NCBI RefSeq assembly: GCF_900086725.1
Contig: NZ_LT574836.1
Coordinates: 62,001 to 126,000 of the forward strand
Direction of reading: 5' to 3'
DNA: 64,000 nt
DNA from: Bariatricus massiliensis
GTDB lineage: Bacteria > Bacillota > Clostridia > Lachnospirales > Lachnospiraceae
How positions within the stretch are numbered: the stretch's first letter is position 1; every line of letters begins with the position of its first letter. The position numbers and the translations under genes were made by a program. The notes under the pieces are model-generated. The model had not been told where the DNA came from, did not search any database, and saw only the letters and a program-made list of their open reading frames with translations. Below are positions 1 through 7,851 of the stretch, piece by piece.

Positions 1-150
1 AAGGATACGGATAAAAAGGAACAGTTGCTGGAATCTCCGAAAGAAGAGGAACAGCATGAAGATACGACAGAGGATGTGAATCACCAGCTGCCAGAGCCGG
101 AACAAGATAGTCCTAAGACAGATGAAAATGGGTTCATTCTTCCAGAATAG
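1..150 (+). CDS. C-terminal end of an unidentified acidic protein (5' truncated by window)
   Basis: The frame is open from base 1 to a TAG at 148-150 and gives 49 residues. They are very rich in Glu, Asp, Lys and Gln, with Pro near the end, and look like a disordered hydrophilic tail. No domain is visible and the start lies outside the window, so no function can be given. It is followed 23 bases later by a strong intrinsic terminator, so it is the last gene of its transcription unit. Confidence 0.6.
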   Translation, partial: KDTDKKEQLLESPKEEEQHEDTTEDVNHQLPEPEQDSPKTDENGFILPE

Positions 151-173
151 ACTCTGAATATTGCGCAGGAGAC

Positions 174-207
174 AAAGAAGGTATCTTGAAAAAGGATACC
201 TTCTTTT
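174..207 (+). terminator. Intrinsic terminator after the upstream gene, overlapping the uvrC promoter
   Basis: A perfect 12-bp stem (AAAGAAGGTATC at 174-185 with its complement at 195-206) has a 9-base loop and ends in a short run of T. The T-rich right arm serves as the U tract. The loop contains the -35 box of the next promoter. Confidence 0.85.
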
Positions 208-215
208 AGTATAAT
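186..215 (+). promoter_or_regulatory. uvrC promoter, predicted to make a leaderless mRNA
   Basis: TTGAAA at 186-191 and a perfect TATAAT at 210-215 are separated by 18 bases. Transcription would begin about seven bases after the -10 box, at or next to the uvrC ATG at 222. No Shine-Dalgarno sequence is present in front of that ATG. The -35 box lies in the loop of the preceding terminator hairpin. Confidence 0.7.
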
Positions 216-221
216 AAGCTT

Positions 222-2186
222 ATGGAAAATCAAACATTTATTATTGAAGAAGAACTAAAAAAGCTTCCGCAAAAGCCGGGAGTATATTTGATGCACGATG
301 AGAAGGATGACATTATCTATGTAGGTAAGGCCATAAGCCTTAAAAATCGTGTGCGCCAGTATTTCCAGAGCAGCAGGAACAAAGGAGCCAAAATAGAGCA
401 GATGGTGACTCATATCTGTAGATTTGAGTACATCGTTACAGACTCTGAGCTGGAGGCATTGGTGCTGGAATGCAACCTGATCAAGGAACATCGTCCCAAA
501 TACAATACGATGCTGATGGATGATAAAAGTTATCCTTTTATTAAAGTCACAGTAAATGAAGCATACCCTCGGATTATGATGGCCCGGCAGATGAAGAAGG
601 ATAAGTCCAAATATTTCGGCCCGTATACCAGCATGGGAGCGGTGAAGGATACCATCGAGTTGATAAGAAAACTCTATCACATCCGGAGCTGCCACCGGAA
701 TCTGCCTAAGGATGTGGGGAAAGAACGGCCCTGTCTTTATTATCACATTAAGCAATGCGACGCCCCTTGTCAGGGGTATATTTCTCAGGAAGAATACAGA
801 CGTTCTATCGATGAGGTGGTACGTTTCTTGAATGGAAATTATGAGAAACTTTTGAAAAGTCTGGAAGAAAAGATGATGGAAGCTTCCGAAGAGCTTGAAT
901 TTGAGAAGGCGATAGAATACAGGGAACTGCTCAATAGTGTCAAGAAAATTGCACAGAAGCAGAAAATTACGGATACGGGAGGCGAGGACAGAGACATACT
1001 CGCAATTGCTTCGGAGCAGGAGGACGCAGTTGTACAGGTATTCTTTATACGAGGGGGCAGGCTGATAGGAAGAGACCATTTTTATCTGAAAATCGCGGAA
1101 GGCGACGGCGAAGGAGAAGTGCTGGGAAGCTTTATTAAGCAGTTTTACGGCGGCACCCCCTATATTCCCGGAGAGTTGATGCTTCCTGTGGAAGTGGAAG
1201 ACAAAGAGGTGCTGGAGGAGTGGCTTAGTTCCCGCAGAGGGCACAAGGTCACGCTTAGGGTTCCTAAAAAAGGGGAAAAAGAGAAACTGGTGGAACTGGC
1301 AAAAAAGAATGCGGAGCTGGTATTGAGCAAAGACAAGGAGCGTCTAAAGCGTGAGGAAGGACGCACAATCGGGGCAGTGAAAGAGATTGAGCAGCTTCTG
1401 GGCTTGAAAGGAATCGTAAGGATGGAAGCGTTCGATATCTCAAATACCAATGGATTTGCTTCGGTTGGCTCCATGGTAGTGTACGAGAAGGGAAAACCGA
1501 AGCGTAATGATTACCGCAAATTCAAGATCAAGGGTGTGGTGGGAGCCGACGATTACGCCAGCATGGAAGAAGTGCTCACACGGCGGCTCCGGCATGGACT
1601 CGAGGAACAGGAGAGCGGAAAAGAATTGGGAAGTTTTCAAGTGTTCCCTGATTTGATTCTTATGGACGGGGGAAAAGGACAGGTCAATGTAGCTCTCAAA
1701 GTGATGGATAAGCTAAAACTTTCGATTCCAGTGTGCGGCATGGTCAAAGATGACAATCATAGGACGAGAGGGCTGTATTATAATAACGTTGAACTTCCAA
1801 TCGACCGGAATTCCGAGGCTTTCCGTTTGATTACGCGGATACAGGACGAGGCCCATCGTTTTGCTATTGAGTTCCATAGAAGCCTCAGAAGCAAGGGACA
1901 GGTACATTCTATTCTGGACGATATTCCGGGTGTAGGGCCTGCAAGGCGCAAGGCGCTGATGAGACATTTTATGAGTCTTGACAATCTGAAAAGTGCAAGT
2001 GTGGAAGAGTTGAAAAAAATACCGTCTATGAATGAAAAATCCGCACAGGATGTCTATAATTTTTTTCATGAATGTGGTATGCTAAATAACAGTAAAGCTG
2101 ATAAAAATGAAGAAGGAGAAAGAGATAATGGGAGTGAAACTGCAGAACGTAGTAGAGAAAATGAACCTGAAGAATCTGACACCTGA
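222..2186 (+). CDS. uvrC: UvrABC excinuclease subunit C
   Basis: UvrC makes the 3' and 5' incisions flanking DNA lesions bound by UvrB. The 654-residue product has the expected order: an N-terminal GIY-YIG nuclease (KPGVYLM... IYVGKA, residues about 13-95), a cysteine cluster (C-x6-C-x3-C in the CLYYHIKQCDAPC segment) like that reported to bind an Fe-S cluster in UvrC, a UVR helix pair that contacts UvrB (about 205-240), an RNase H-like nuclease (MEAFDISNTNG) and a helix-hairpin-helix end (DDIPGVGPARRKAL). After the HhH motifs comes an acidic tail of about 30 residues, part of which is coded by DNA that also holds the hprK ribosome site and start. There is no ribosome site before the ATG, so initiation is probably leaderless. 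uvrA and uvrB lie together at 50.9-55.8 kb. Confidence 0.97.
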   Translation: MENQTFIIEEELKKLPQKPGVYLMHDEKDDIIYVGKAISLKNRVRQYFQSSRNKGAKIEQMVTHICRFEYIVTDSELEALVLECNLIKEHRPKYNTMLMDDKSYPFIKVTVNEAYPRIMMARQMKKDKSKYFGPYTSMGAVKDTIELIRKLYHIRSCHRNLPKDVGKERPCLYYHIKQCDAPCQGYISQEEYRRSIDEVVRFLNGNYEKLLKSLEEKMMEASEELEFEKAIEYRELLNSVKKIAQKQKITDTGGEDRDILAIASEQEDAVVQVFFIRGGRLIGRDHFYLKIAEGDGEGEVLGSFIKQFYGGTPYIPGELMLPVEVEDKEVLEEWLSSRRGHKVTLRVPKKGEKEKLVELAKKNAELVLSKDKERLKREEGRTIGAVKEIEQLLGLKGIVRMEAFDISNTNGFASVGSMVVYEKGKPKRNDYRKFKIKGVVGADDYASMEEVLTRRLRHGLEEQESGKELGSFQVFPDLILMDGGKGQVNVALKVMDKLKLSIPVCGMVKDDNHRTRGLYYNNVELPIDRNSEAFRLITRIQDEAHRFAIEFHRSLRSKGQVHSILDDIPGVGPARRKALMRHFMSLDNLKSASVEELKKIPSMNEKSAQDVYNFFHECGMLNNSKADKNEEGERDNGSETAERSRENEPEESDT

Positions 2187-3048
2187 TGTAGATATGACAA
2201 AGCGGGAGGTAAAGGTACCGGATATCAACCGTCCGGCGCTGCAGCTGGCAGGTTTTTTTGACCATTTTGAATCAGAAAGGGTACAGATTATCGGGTATGT
2301 AGAATACACATATCTGGAAACCTTGTCCGAAGAGCATAAGATGAAGATATATGACACCCTTCTTTCTTATGCTATACCATGTTTTATCTTCAGCAGGAAC
2401 CTGCAGCCGGAGCCGGCGTTTCTTGAAAAAGCGGTTGCCAATGATATTCCGGTGTTCAGTACGGACCAGCAGACGTCTTCTTTTTCCGCGGAAATTATCC
2501 GCTGGCTCAAGGTGGAACTAGCGCCCTGTATCTCTATTCACGGAGTGCTTGTGGATGTTTACGGAGTCGGTGTTTTGATTATGGGAGAGAGCGGAATCGG
2601 TAAAAGTGAAGCAGCTCTGGAACTGATTAAAAGAGGACATCGTCTTGTCACCGACGACGTTGTTGAAATCCACAAAGTAAGCGATGACACTTTGGTGGGA
2701 ACCGCTCCGGATATCACGAGGCATTTTATAGAGTTGAGGGGAATCGGAATCGTGGATGTCAAGACATTATTCGGAGTTCAGAGCGTCAAAGAGACACAGA
2801 ATATTGATCTTGTCATTACACTCGAAGACTGGAATAAAGATAAAGAATATGACAGATTGGGATTGACGGAAGAATACACGGAATTTCTGGGGAACAAAGT
2901 GGTATGCCACAATATACCAATCCGTCCGGGAAGGAATCTGGCGATTATTGTTGAATCTGCGTCTGTCAACCACAGGCAGAAACAGATGGGATACAATGCA
3001 GCGCAGGAACTTTACCGCCGGGTGCAGGAGAATCTGAAGAGGAAATAG
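2128..3048 (+). CDS. hprK: HPr kinase/phosphorylase
   Basis: This enzyme phosphorylates HPr on Ser46 with ATP or PPi and removes the phosphate with Pi, which sets carbon catabolite repression in Firmicutes. The P-loop GESGIGKS is at residues 153-160, followed by the DD pair in LVTDDVV. The family signature ELRGIGIVDVKTLFG is near 200. The start at 2128 is chosen because AGGAG (2114-2118) lies nine bases upstream; it gives 306 residues, the usual length. An ATG at 2107 has no such site. The first 59 bases overlap the end of uvrC in another frame, so expression is probably coupled to uvrC. A matching HPr with Ser46 is at 63660. Confidence 0.96.
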   Translation: MGVKLQNVVEKMNLKNLTPDVDMTKREVKVPDINRPALQLAGFFDHFESERVQIIGYVEYTYLETLSEEHKMKIYDTLLSYAIPCFIFSRNLQPEPAFLEKAVANDIPVFSTDQQTSSFSAEIIRWLKVELAPCISIHGVLVDVYGVGVLIMGESGIGKSEAALELIKRGHRLVTDDVVEIHKVSDDTLVGTAPDITRHFIELRGIGIVDVKTLFGVQSVKETQNIDLVITLEDWNKDKEYDRLGLTEEYTEFLGNKVVCHNIPIRPGRNLAIIVESASVNHRQKQMGYNAAQELYRRVQENLKRK

Positions 3049-3063
3049 GAGGAGAGAGGCAGA

Positions 3064-3999
3064 ATGAATTATTGTTTTGGGATTGATATCGGGGGGACGA
3101 CCGTCAAGATGGGATTGTTTCAGTTTGACGGCAAGCTGGTAGATAAATGGGAGATTAAAACCCGCACTGAGAATAAAGGGGAGGCGATTCTTCCTGATGT
3201 GACAAAAGCAATCAATAAGAAAATGAGTGAAAAAGGCCTGACAAAGGATAATATTCTCGGAATCGGACTTGGAATTCCCGCCCCTGTGACGGAAGCGGGG
3301 ATTGTACCGGACACGGCGAATCTCGGCTGGGGATACAAGGAAGTAAAGCGCGAGATGGAAGAGCTGACGGGCATGCATGTAGAGGCTGGAAATGATGCCA
3401 ATGTGGCGGCGCTTGGAGAGATGTGGCTCGGCGGCGGACAAGGACACCGTAATATGATTATGGTGACCCTTGGAACTGGTGTGGGCGGCGGAGTTATCAT
3501 AAACGGTGAGTGTGTGGTAGGAAAGCATGGGGCCGGCGGCGAGATCGGGCATACATGCGTGAACTACGAGGAGGAGGAGCACTGTGGATGCGGCGGAAAG
3601 GGCTGTCTGGAGCAGTATGCCTCCGCAACGGGAATTACCCGCCTTGCCAAGAGAAGACTGGCGGAGGACAGCGAGCCCAGCATCCTGCGTGAAGAGAACG
3701 CGCTGTCAGCTAAGGCTGTGTTTGATGCGGTAAAGAAAGGGGACAGGGTGGCAATAGAGATTGCCACTAAATTTGGAAAGATTCTTGGGTATGCGTTAGC
3801 CAACATCGCGGCCGTATGCGACCCGGCTGTAATCGTAATAGGAGGCGGAGTCTCCAAAGCGGGTCCTATTCTTTTTGAGTACATTGAGAAATCCTTCAAA
3901 GAGAAAGCATTTTTTGCGAACCGTGATACAAAGTTCGCTCTCGCAGAGCTGGGCAATGATGCCGGAATCTGTGGGGCGGCCAAGCTGATTTTGAAATAA
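3064..3999 (+). CDS. glcK: ROK-family glucokinase
   Basis: It phosphorylates glucose to glucose 6-phosphate with ATP in the cytoplasm. The N-terminal phosphate loop reads IDIGGTT. The ROK zinc site CGCGGKGCLE is at residues 174-183, just after a GHT histidine. The length of 311 residues is normal for this group. A strong AGGAGGAG lies eight bases before the ATG and only 15 bases separate it from hprK, so uvrC-hprK-glcK form one operon that ends at the terminator at 4016. Its position behind hprK fits a role in glucose use and catabolite signalling. Confidence 0.93.
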   Translation: MNYCFGIDIGGTTVKMGLFQFDGKLVDKWEIKTRTENKGEAILPDVTKAINKKMSEKGLTKDNILGIGLGIPAPVTEAGIVPDTANLGWGYKEVKREMEELTGMHVEAGNDANVAALGEMWLGGGQGHRNMIMVTLGTGVGGGVIINGECVVGKHGAGGEIGHTCVNYEEEEHCGCGGKGCLEQYASATGITRLAKRRLAEDSEPSILREENALSAKAVFDAVKKGDRVAIEIATKFGKILGYALANIAAVCDPAVIVIGGGVSKAGPILFEYIEKSFKEKAFFANRDTKFALAELGNDAGICGAAKLILK

Positions 4000-4015
4000 C
4001 AAGAATTTAGCATTT

Positions 4016-4066
4016 AAAAGCAGACAGGAATGGAGAACAATATCAATCCACCCTGTCTGCTTTTTA
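4016..4066 (+). terminator. Intrinsic terminator of the uvrC-hprK-glcK operon
   Basis: A 13-bp stem (AAAAGCAGACAGG at 4016-4028 with 4052-4064) encloses a 23-base loop and continues into a T tract. Confidence 0.85.
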
Positions 4067-4082
4067 TATGTATAAATTTTCA

Positions 4083-4129
4083 TTGACAAAACAAACTGTA
4101 TATGATATTGTTACAGTATAAAGTGTAAC
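4083..4129 (+). promoter_or_regulatory. Promoter and candidate operator of the redox operon
   Basis: TTGACA at 4083-4088 is 17 bases from TATTGT at 4106-4111. A perfect inverted repeat GTTACA-N8-TGTAAC at 4110-4129 covers the end of the -10 box and the expected transcription start, an ideal place for a repressor. The Rrf2 protein at the end of the same operon (7343) is the natural candidate to bind it. Confidence 0.65.
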
Positions 4130-4164
4130 TAAAAAAATTACAGATATAAGAAAGGGTGAATGCA

Positions 4165-5535
4165 ATGAAAAAATATACACATGTTATTATTGGTTTTGGA
4201 AAAGGTGGAAAGACATTGGCAGCGGCTTTGGCGGCTAAAGGAGAATCTGTCGCTCTCATAGAAAAGTCTGCAGATATGTATGGAGGTACTTGTATAAATG
4301 TTGCATGTATTCCCTCGAAATATCTGGAGGGAAAAGCCCGTTTTTCTATGGCGAGAGGCGGCAGTTTTTTCGATAAATCAATATTTTACAAAGAGGCAGT
4401 GGAAGAAAAACGTAAGCTGACGGCAGCGCTCAGACAGAAAAACTACGACAAGCTGATTGGGAGTTCGGCAGATGTATTGACGGGAATGGCGTCATTTATC
4501 GATGCGAATCATATAAATGTCAGCTATTCAGACGGGACATCTGAACAGATAGAGGCAGAAAAGTTCTACATCAATACAGGAGCCAGACCGTTTATACCGG
4601 ATATACCGGGACTGGTGGAGAGCCGTTTTGTTTATACGAGCGAGAGCCTGATGGACGAGGAAAAACTTCCCCGGCATTTAGTTATTTTAGGGGGAGGTTA
4701 TATTGGTCTGGAATTTGCCTCATACTATATTAACTTTGGAGCGGAAGTTACGGTTCTACAGAGGGGGAATGGATTTTTACCCAGAGAAGATGAAGAGGCT
4801 GCAAAGTATGTATATGACAGTCTAGTAGAGCGCGGTGTAAAGATTGTGGGAGAGGCGGAGATTGAAAAAGTAGAAGACTTAGAAGACAGGGCGGAAGTAG
4901 CATATCGGAGCCCGGAAGGCAGGCATGTGGTCATTGCGGACGCAGTTCTTGTGGCAGCGGGAAGGCGGCCTAACGTTGAGGGCCTGAATGTAGAGGCGGC
5001 AGGAGTTGAGCTTGACCGTCGGGGAGGCATAAAAGCAGACGCATATTTGCGGACCACAGCCCCTAACATTTGGGTCATGGGAGATGCAGCAGGAGGACAG
5101 CAGTTTACCTATATTTCACTGGATGATTCCAGAATTGTAAAGTCACAGGTGATCGGGGGAGCGGAAAGAAGTACGGAAAACCGTGGCGCTGTGCCATATA
5201 GTATTTTTTTGGATCCTCCATTTTCCAGAGTAGGATTGACTGAGAAAGAAGCTAAAGACAAGGGCTATCATATAAAAGTGGCAAAACTGCAGGCGCAGGC
5301 AGTCCCCAAAGCACAAGTGCTGGAAAAAACTACTGGTTTTATGAAAGCAGTTGTGGATGCAGACACAGGGCGTATATTAGGCGCGCATTTATTCTGCGCT
5401 GAGTCCCATGAAATCATAAATATAATTAAGCTTGCCATAGACGCAGATTTACCATACAATGTATTTCAAGACGGTATTTTTACGCACCCTACAATGTGTG
5501 AGGCTTTGAATGATTTGTTTGGCACATTGAGATAA
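4165..5535 (+). CDS. RclA/MerA-like FAD-dependent pyridine nucleotide-disulfide oxidoreductase
   Basis: This is a class I flavin disulfide reductase of 456 residues. It has an N-terminal FAD fold, the redox pair C43-x4-C48 in GGTCINVACIPSK, a second nucleotide-binding fold (GGGYIGLEFAS), the VMGDAAGG FAD motif and a C-terminal dimerisation domain with a conserved HPT. The N-terminus (IIGFGKGGKTLAAALA) closely resembles E. coli RclA and the S. aureus MerA of the hypR-merA operon, both linked to hypochlorite stress. The start at 4165 has AAAGGG eight bases upstream; a GTG at 4156 lies within that ribosome site. It is first in an operon with a CcdA-TlpA fusion, a rhodanese and an Rrf2 regulator. 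The physiological substrate is not shown by the sequence; mercuric reductase activity is unlikely because no C-terminal CC pair is seen. Confidence 0.85.
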   Translation: MKKYTHVIIGFGKGGKTLAAALAAKGESVALIEKSADMYGGTCINVACIPSKYLEGKARFSMARGGSFFDKSIFYKEAVEEKRKLTAALRQKNYDKLIGSSADVLTGMASFIDANHINVSYSDGTSEQIEAEKFYINTGARPFIPDIPGLVESRFVYTSESLMDEEKLPRHLVILGGGYIGLEFASYYINFGAEVTVLQRGNGFLPREDEEAAKYVYDSLVERGVKIVGEAEIEKVEDLEDRAEVAYRSPEGRHVVIADAVLVAAGRRPNVEGLNVEAAGVELDRRGGIKADAYLRTTAPNIWVMGDAAGGQQFTYISLDDSRIVKSQVIGGAERSTENRGAVPYSIFLDPPFSRVGLTEKEAKDKGYHIKVAKLQAQAVPKAQVLEKTTGFMKAVVDADTGRILGAHLFCAESHEIINIIKLAIDADLPYNVFQDGIFTHPTMCEALNDLFGTLR

Positions 5536-5573
5536 TAAAGTATCATATAAACATAGTTTAGATGGAGGTTGTT

Positions 5574-6893
5574 ATGAACTTATCAATTAACACAGGAGTC
5601 CCGTTTCTTACGGTCTTCCTTCAGGGGCTGCTTAGCTTTTTCTCCCCTTGTATACTTCCGCTGGTTCCTCTATATATCAGTTATTTAGCAGGGGGGACAA
5701 AGACGGTAGATGAAAATGGAAATGTCCGCTATCCGAGGAAAAAAGTCATGATAAACACCGTGTTTTTTATTCTGGGTATCGGGTTCGCTTTTATATTGCT
5801 GGGGCTTGGATTCACAGCAATCGGACATTTTTTCAGTGGATACCGGGTCTGGTTCGTGCGGGCCGGCGGGATGATCATGATTCTCTTCGGGCTGTACCAG
5901 CTTGGTGTACTTGGAAAGGCAAAGGCTATTGAACGCGAACACCGCCTGCCTTTTAATATGGGGAAATGGGCGATGAGCCCAATCATGGCACTTTTACTTG
6001 GATTCACTTTCAGCTTTGCTTGGACGCCCTGTGTGGGGCCGGTGCTGGCAAGTGTACTTCTCATGGCATCATCGAGCAGTTCTGCTGTATCTGGATTTTT
6101 ATTGATAGGTGTCTATTTGATAGGCTTTGTGCTTCCGTTTTTGGCGGTGGGACTGTTCACCAGCACGGTTCTGGGCTTTTTCAAGAAGCATCAGGGAGTC
6201 ATCAAGTACACCGTAAAGGTTGGCGGCATACTTTTAATATTTATGGGTATTATGACCATAACGGGATGGATGAACGGTTTGACCGGATATCTGTCTTCCT
6301 TTGGCGGCGGGAGCAGCAGTGTCAGTGAGGAGAAGGATACCGTGAAAAAGGATGCCGGCCAAGATGAAAAAAAGGAGGAGAAGAATACTTCCAACAAAGA
6401 GGATTCGAAAGAAGAGAAGTCGGATGCCAAGACGGTAGCGGCTCCGGATTTTACTTTGACGGACCAGTCAGGAAAGACACACACCTTGTCGGAATATAAA
6501 GGGAAGACGGTATTTCTTAATTTTTGGGCTACTTGGTGCGGGCCATGCCGTCAGGAAATGCCCCATATACAAAAAATATATGAGGAGTATAATAAGAATG
6601 AAGATGATTTGGTAGTACTTGGAGTGGCAAATCCCAGAACAGATTCCCATCCTAAGAACTCTGATGTGAGCGAGGAAGAAATAAAGCAGTTCTTAGAAGA
6701 TAACGGATATGACTATCCGGTCGCTATGGATACCACGGGAGATGTTTTCAGCACGTATGGCATCAGTTCATTTCCTACTACCTTCATGATAGATAAAGAC
6801 GGCAATGTATTTGGATATGTGTCTGGCTCCTTGACCGAGGAGATGATAAGAAATATTATTGAACAGACAATGGAAGGAAAGACTTCCTCATAA
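5574..6893 (+). CDS. CcdA-like thiol-disulfide transporter fused to a TlpA/ResA thioredoxin
   Basis: This 439-residue membrane protein carries electrons from cytoplasmic thioredoxin to the outside and delivers them through its own extracellular thioredoxin domain. Residues 1 to about 225 are six hydrophobic helices of the CcdA/DsbD type, with redox cysteines C26 (FFSPCILP) and C153 (WTPCVGP). A highly charged Lys/Glu linker follows (about 250-290). The TlpA-like domain then carries WCGPC with C322 and C325. GGAGG lies five bases before the ATG at 5574. It sits 38 bases behind the flavin reductase. Fusion of the two parts occurs in other anaerobic Firmicutes and removes the need for a separate periplasmic-type partner. 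Confidence 0.92.
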   Translation: MNLSINTGVPFLTVFLQGLLSFFSPCILPLVPLYISYLAGGTKTVDENGNVRYPRKKVMINTVFFILGIGFAFILLGLGFTAIGHFFSGYRVWFVRAGGMIMILFGLYQLGVLGKAKAIEREHRLPFNMGKWAMSPIMALLLGFTFSFAWTPCVGPVLASVLLMASSSSSAVSGFLLIGVYLIGFVLPFLAVGLFTSTVLGFFKKHQGVIKYTVKVGGILLIFMGIMTITGWMNGLTGYLSSFGGGSSSVSEEKDTVKKDAGQDEKKEEKNTSNKEDSKEEKSDAKTVAAPDFTLTDQSGKTHTLSEYKGKTVFLNFWATWCGPCRQEMPHIQKIYEEYNKNEDDLVVLGVANPRTDSHPKNSDVSEEEIKQFLEDNGYDYPVAMDTTGDVFSTYGISSFPTTFMIDKDGNVFGYVSGSLTEEMIRNIIEQTMEGKTSS

Positions 6894-6911
6894 GAAGGAA
6901 GGAGGTAAGAA

Positions 6912-7331
6912 ATGATGAAAAGAAATAAGGTGATTTTGGGGGTCATGCTGGCGGCACTGGCATTTGGCTTTTCAGGGTGTGGCTGAGAGCGTGATAAGAT
7001 TGCAGATAAGGAACCCAAAAAAGCAGGGTATAAAAAAATATCTGCAGAAGAAGCAAAAGAAAAAATGGACAATGACGAAAACATCGTTATATTGGATGTC
7101 CGCACACTGGAAGAGTATGATGAAAAGCATATTCCGGGGGCGGTGGTAATTCCCAATGAGACTATAAAAAAAGAAACTTTGAAGGAATTACCAGATTTGG
7201 AGCAAGAGATATTAGTGTACTGCCGGAGTGGAAACAGAAGCAGACAGGCGGCAGAAAAGCTGATAGAGGCCGGATATACGAATGTATATGATTTCGGGGG
7301 AATCAACGAATGGACGTATGAGACAGAATAG
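6912..7331 (+). pseudogene. Rhodanese-like lipoprotein interrupted by an in-frame TGA
   Basis: A good ribosome site (GGAGG at 6901) precedes an ATG at 6912 that opens a lipoprotein signal peptide ending in FSGC (Cys23) and Gly24. Codon 25 is TGA (6984-6986). The same frame then stays open to a TAG at 7329-7331 and encodes a rhodanese domain with an intact active-site loop CRSGNRS (Cys104 in this numbering) and a typical start (ILDVRTLEEYDEKHIPGA). Signal and domain share one frame, so a single stop separates them. Either this is a recent nonsense mutation, or the stop is read through, or the domain is made as a cytoplasmic fragment from an internal ATG such as 7065, which lacks a good ribosome site. 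No stem-loop typical of a bacterial SECIS is evident after the TGA. It belongs to the redox operon. Confidence 0.75.
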
Positions 7332-7342
7332 GAGGGGATGAA

Positions 7343-7762
7343 ATGACAAGTGAATTCACAATAGCGGTACATGCGTTAGTATATCTTGACCATAAGAATA
7401 CAACGCTTTCCAGTGAAGCGCTTGCGGAGAATGTATGTACAAATCCTGCGAGAATACGCAAGGTCATGGCCTGCATGAAGAGAGCGGGATTTGTCCATAC
7501 CAAAGAAGGAATGAACGGTGGATATCAGATGGCGGCGCCTGCTTCGGATATCACACTTGCTAAAATCAGTAAAGTGCTGCATGCGGATATGGTCAAAGCG
7601 TCTTGGCGCTCCGGAGATCCGGATATGGAGTGCTTAGTAGCATCAGGAATGGCTGGGATTATGGACGGTATCACCGCTGAATTGAACACGGTATGCGTGG
7701 ACTATTTGTCTCACATTACCATTCAAAATATTGAGGATTTAATATTTACAAATGAAAATTGA
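7343..7762 (+). CDS. Rrf2-family redox-sensing repressor, HypR-like
   Basis: This 139-residue winged-helix regulator has the Rrf2 layout: the N-terminal helix SEFTIAVHALVYL, a recognition region (TNPARIRKVMACMKRAGF), a wing (GMNGGYQMA) and a long dimerisation helix. Cysteines are at 32, 44, 97 and 118. There is no three-cysteine iron-sulfur cluster arrangement as in IscR or NsrR, so thiol sensing is more likely. Cys32 and Cys97 fall close to the positions (33 and 99) reported, from memory, for the disulfide-forming cysteines of S. aureus HypR, which controls a MerA-type reductase. GGAGGGG sits five bases before the ATG. Being last in the operon, it would autoregulate through the dyad at 4110-4129. 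Confidence 0.85.
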   Translation: MTSEFTIAVHALVYLDHKNTTLSSEALAENVCTNPARIRKVMACMKRAGFVHTKEGMNGGYQMAAPASDITLAKISKVLHADMVKASWRSGDPDMECLVASGMAGIMDGITAELNTVCVDYLSHITIQNIEDLIFTNEN

Positions 7763-7770
7763 CGACTGAG

Positions 7771-7834
7771 AGCGGAAAGACCGTATCTCCTGCTGAGTGC
7801 TGTAACTGCAGGAGGTACGGTCTTTTCGCTTTTA
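7771..7834. terminator. Bidirectional terminator between the redox operon and the MFS gene
   Basis: A 23-bp stem with two G-U positions on the + strand RNA (7771-7793 with 7808-7830) is followed by TTT on the right. The left flank gives no strong T run for the minus direction, but it is the only hairpin between these two convergent genes. Confidence 0.75.
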
Positions 7835-7851
7835 GTAAATTGATTTAAAAT

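Noticed and set aside
255..1244. Long minus-strand frame inside uvrC
   Set aside because: Its composition is that of an antisense shadow; uvrC is unambiguous over the whole stretch and the shadow has no ribosome site.
6980..7020. Selenocysteine insertion at the rhodanese TGA
   Set aside because: No stem-loop with a suitable apical loop is evident at the required distance, and the residue would directly follow the lipidated Cys-Gly, with no catalytic use.
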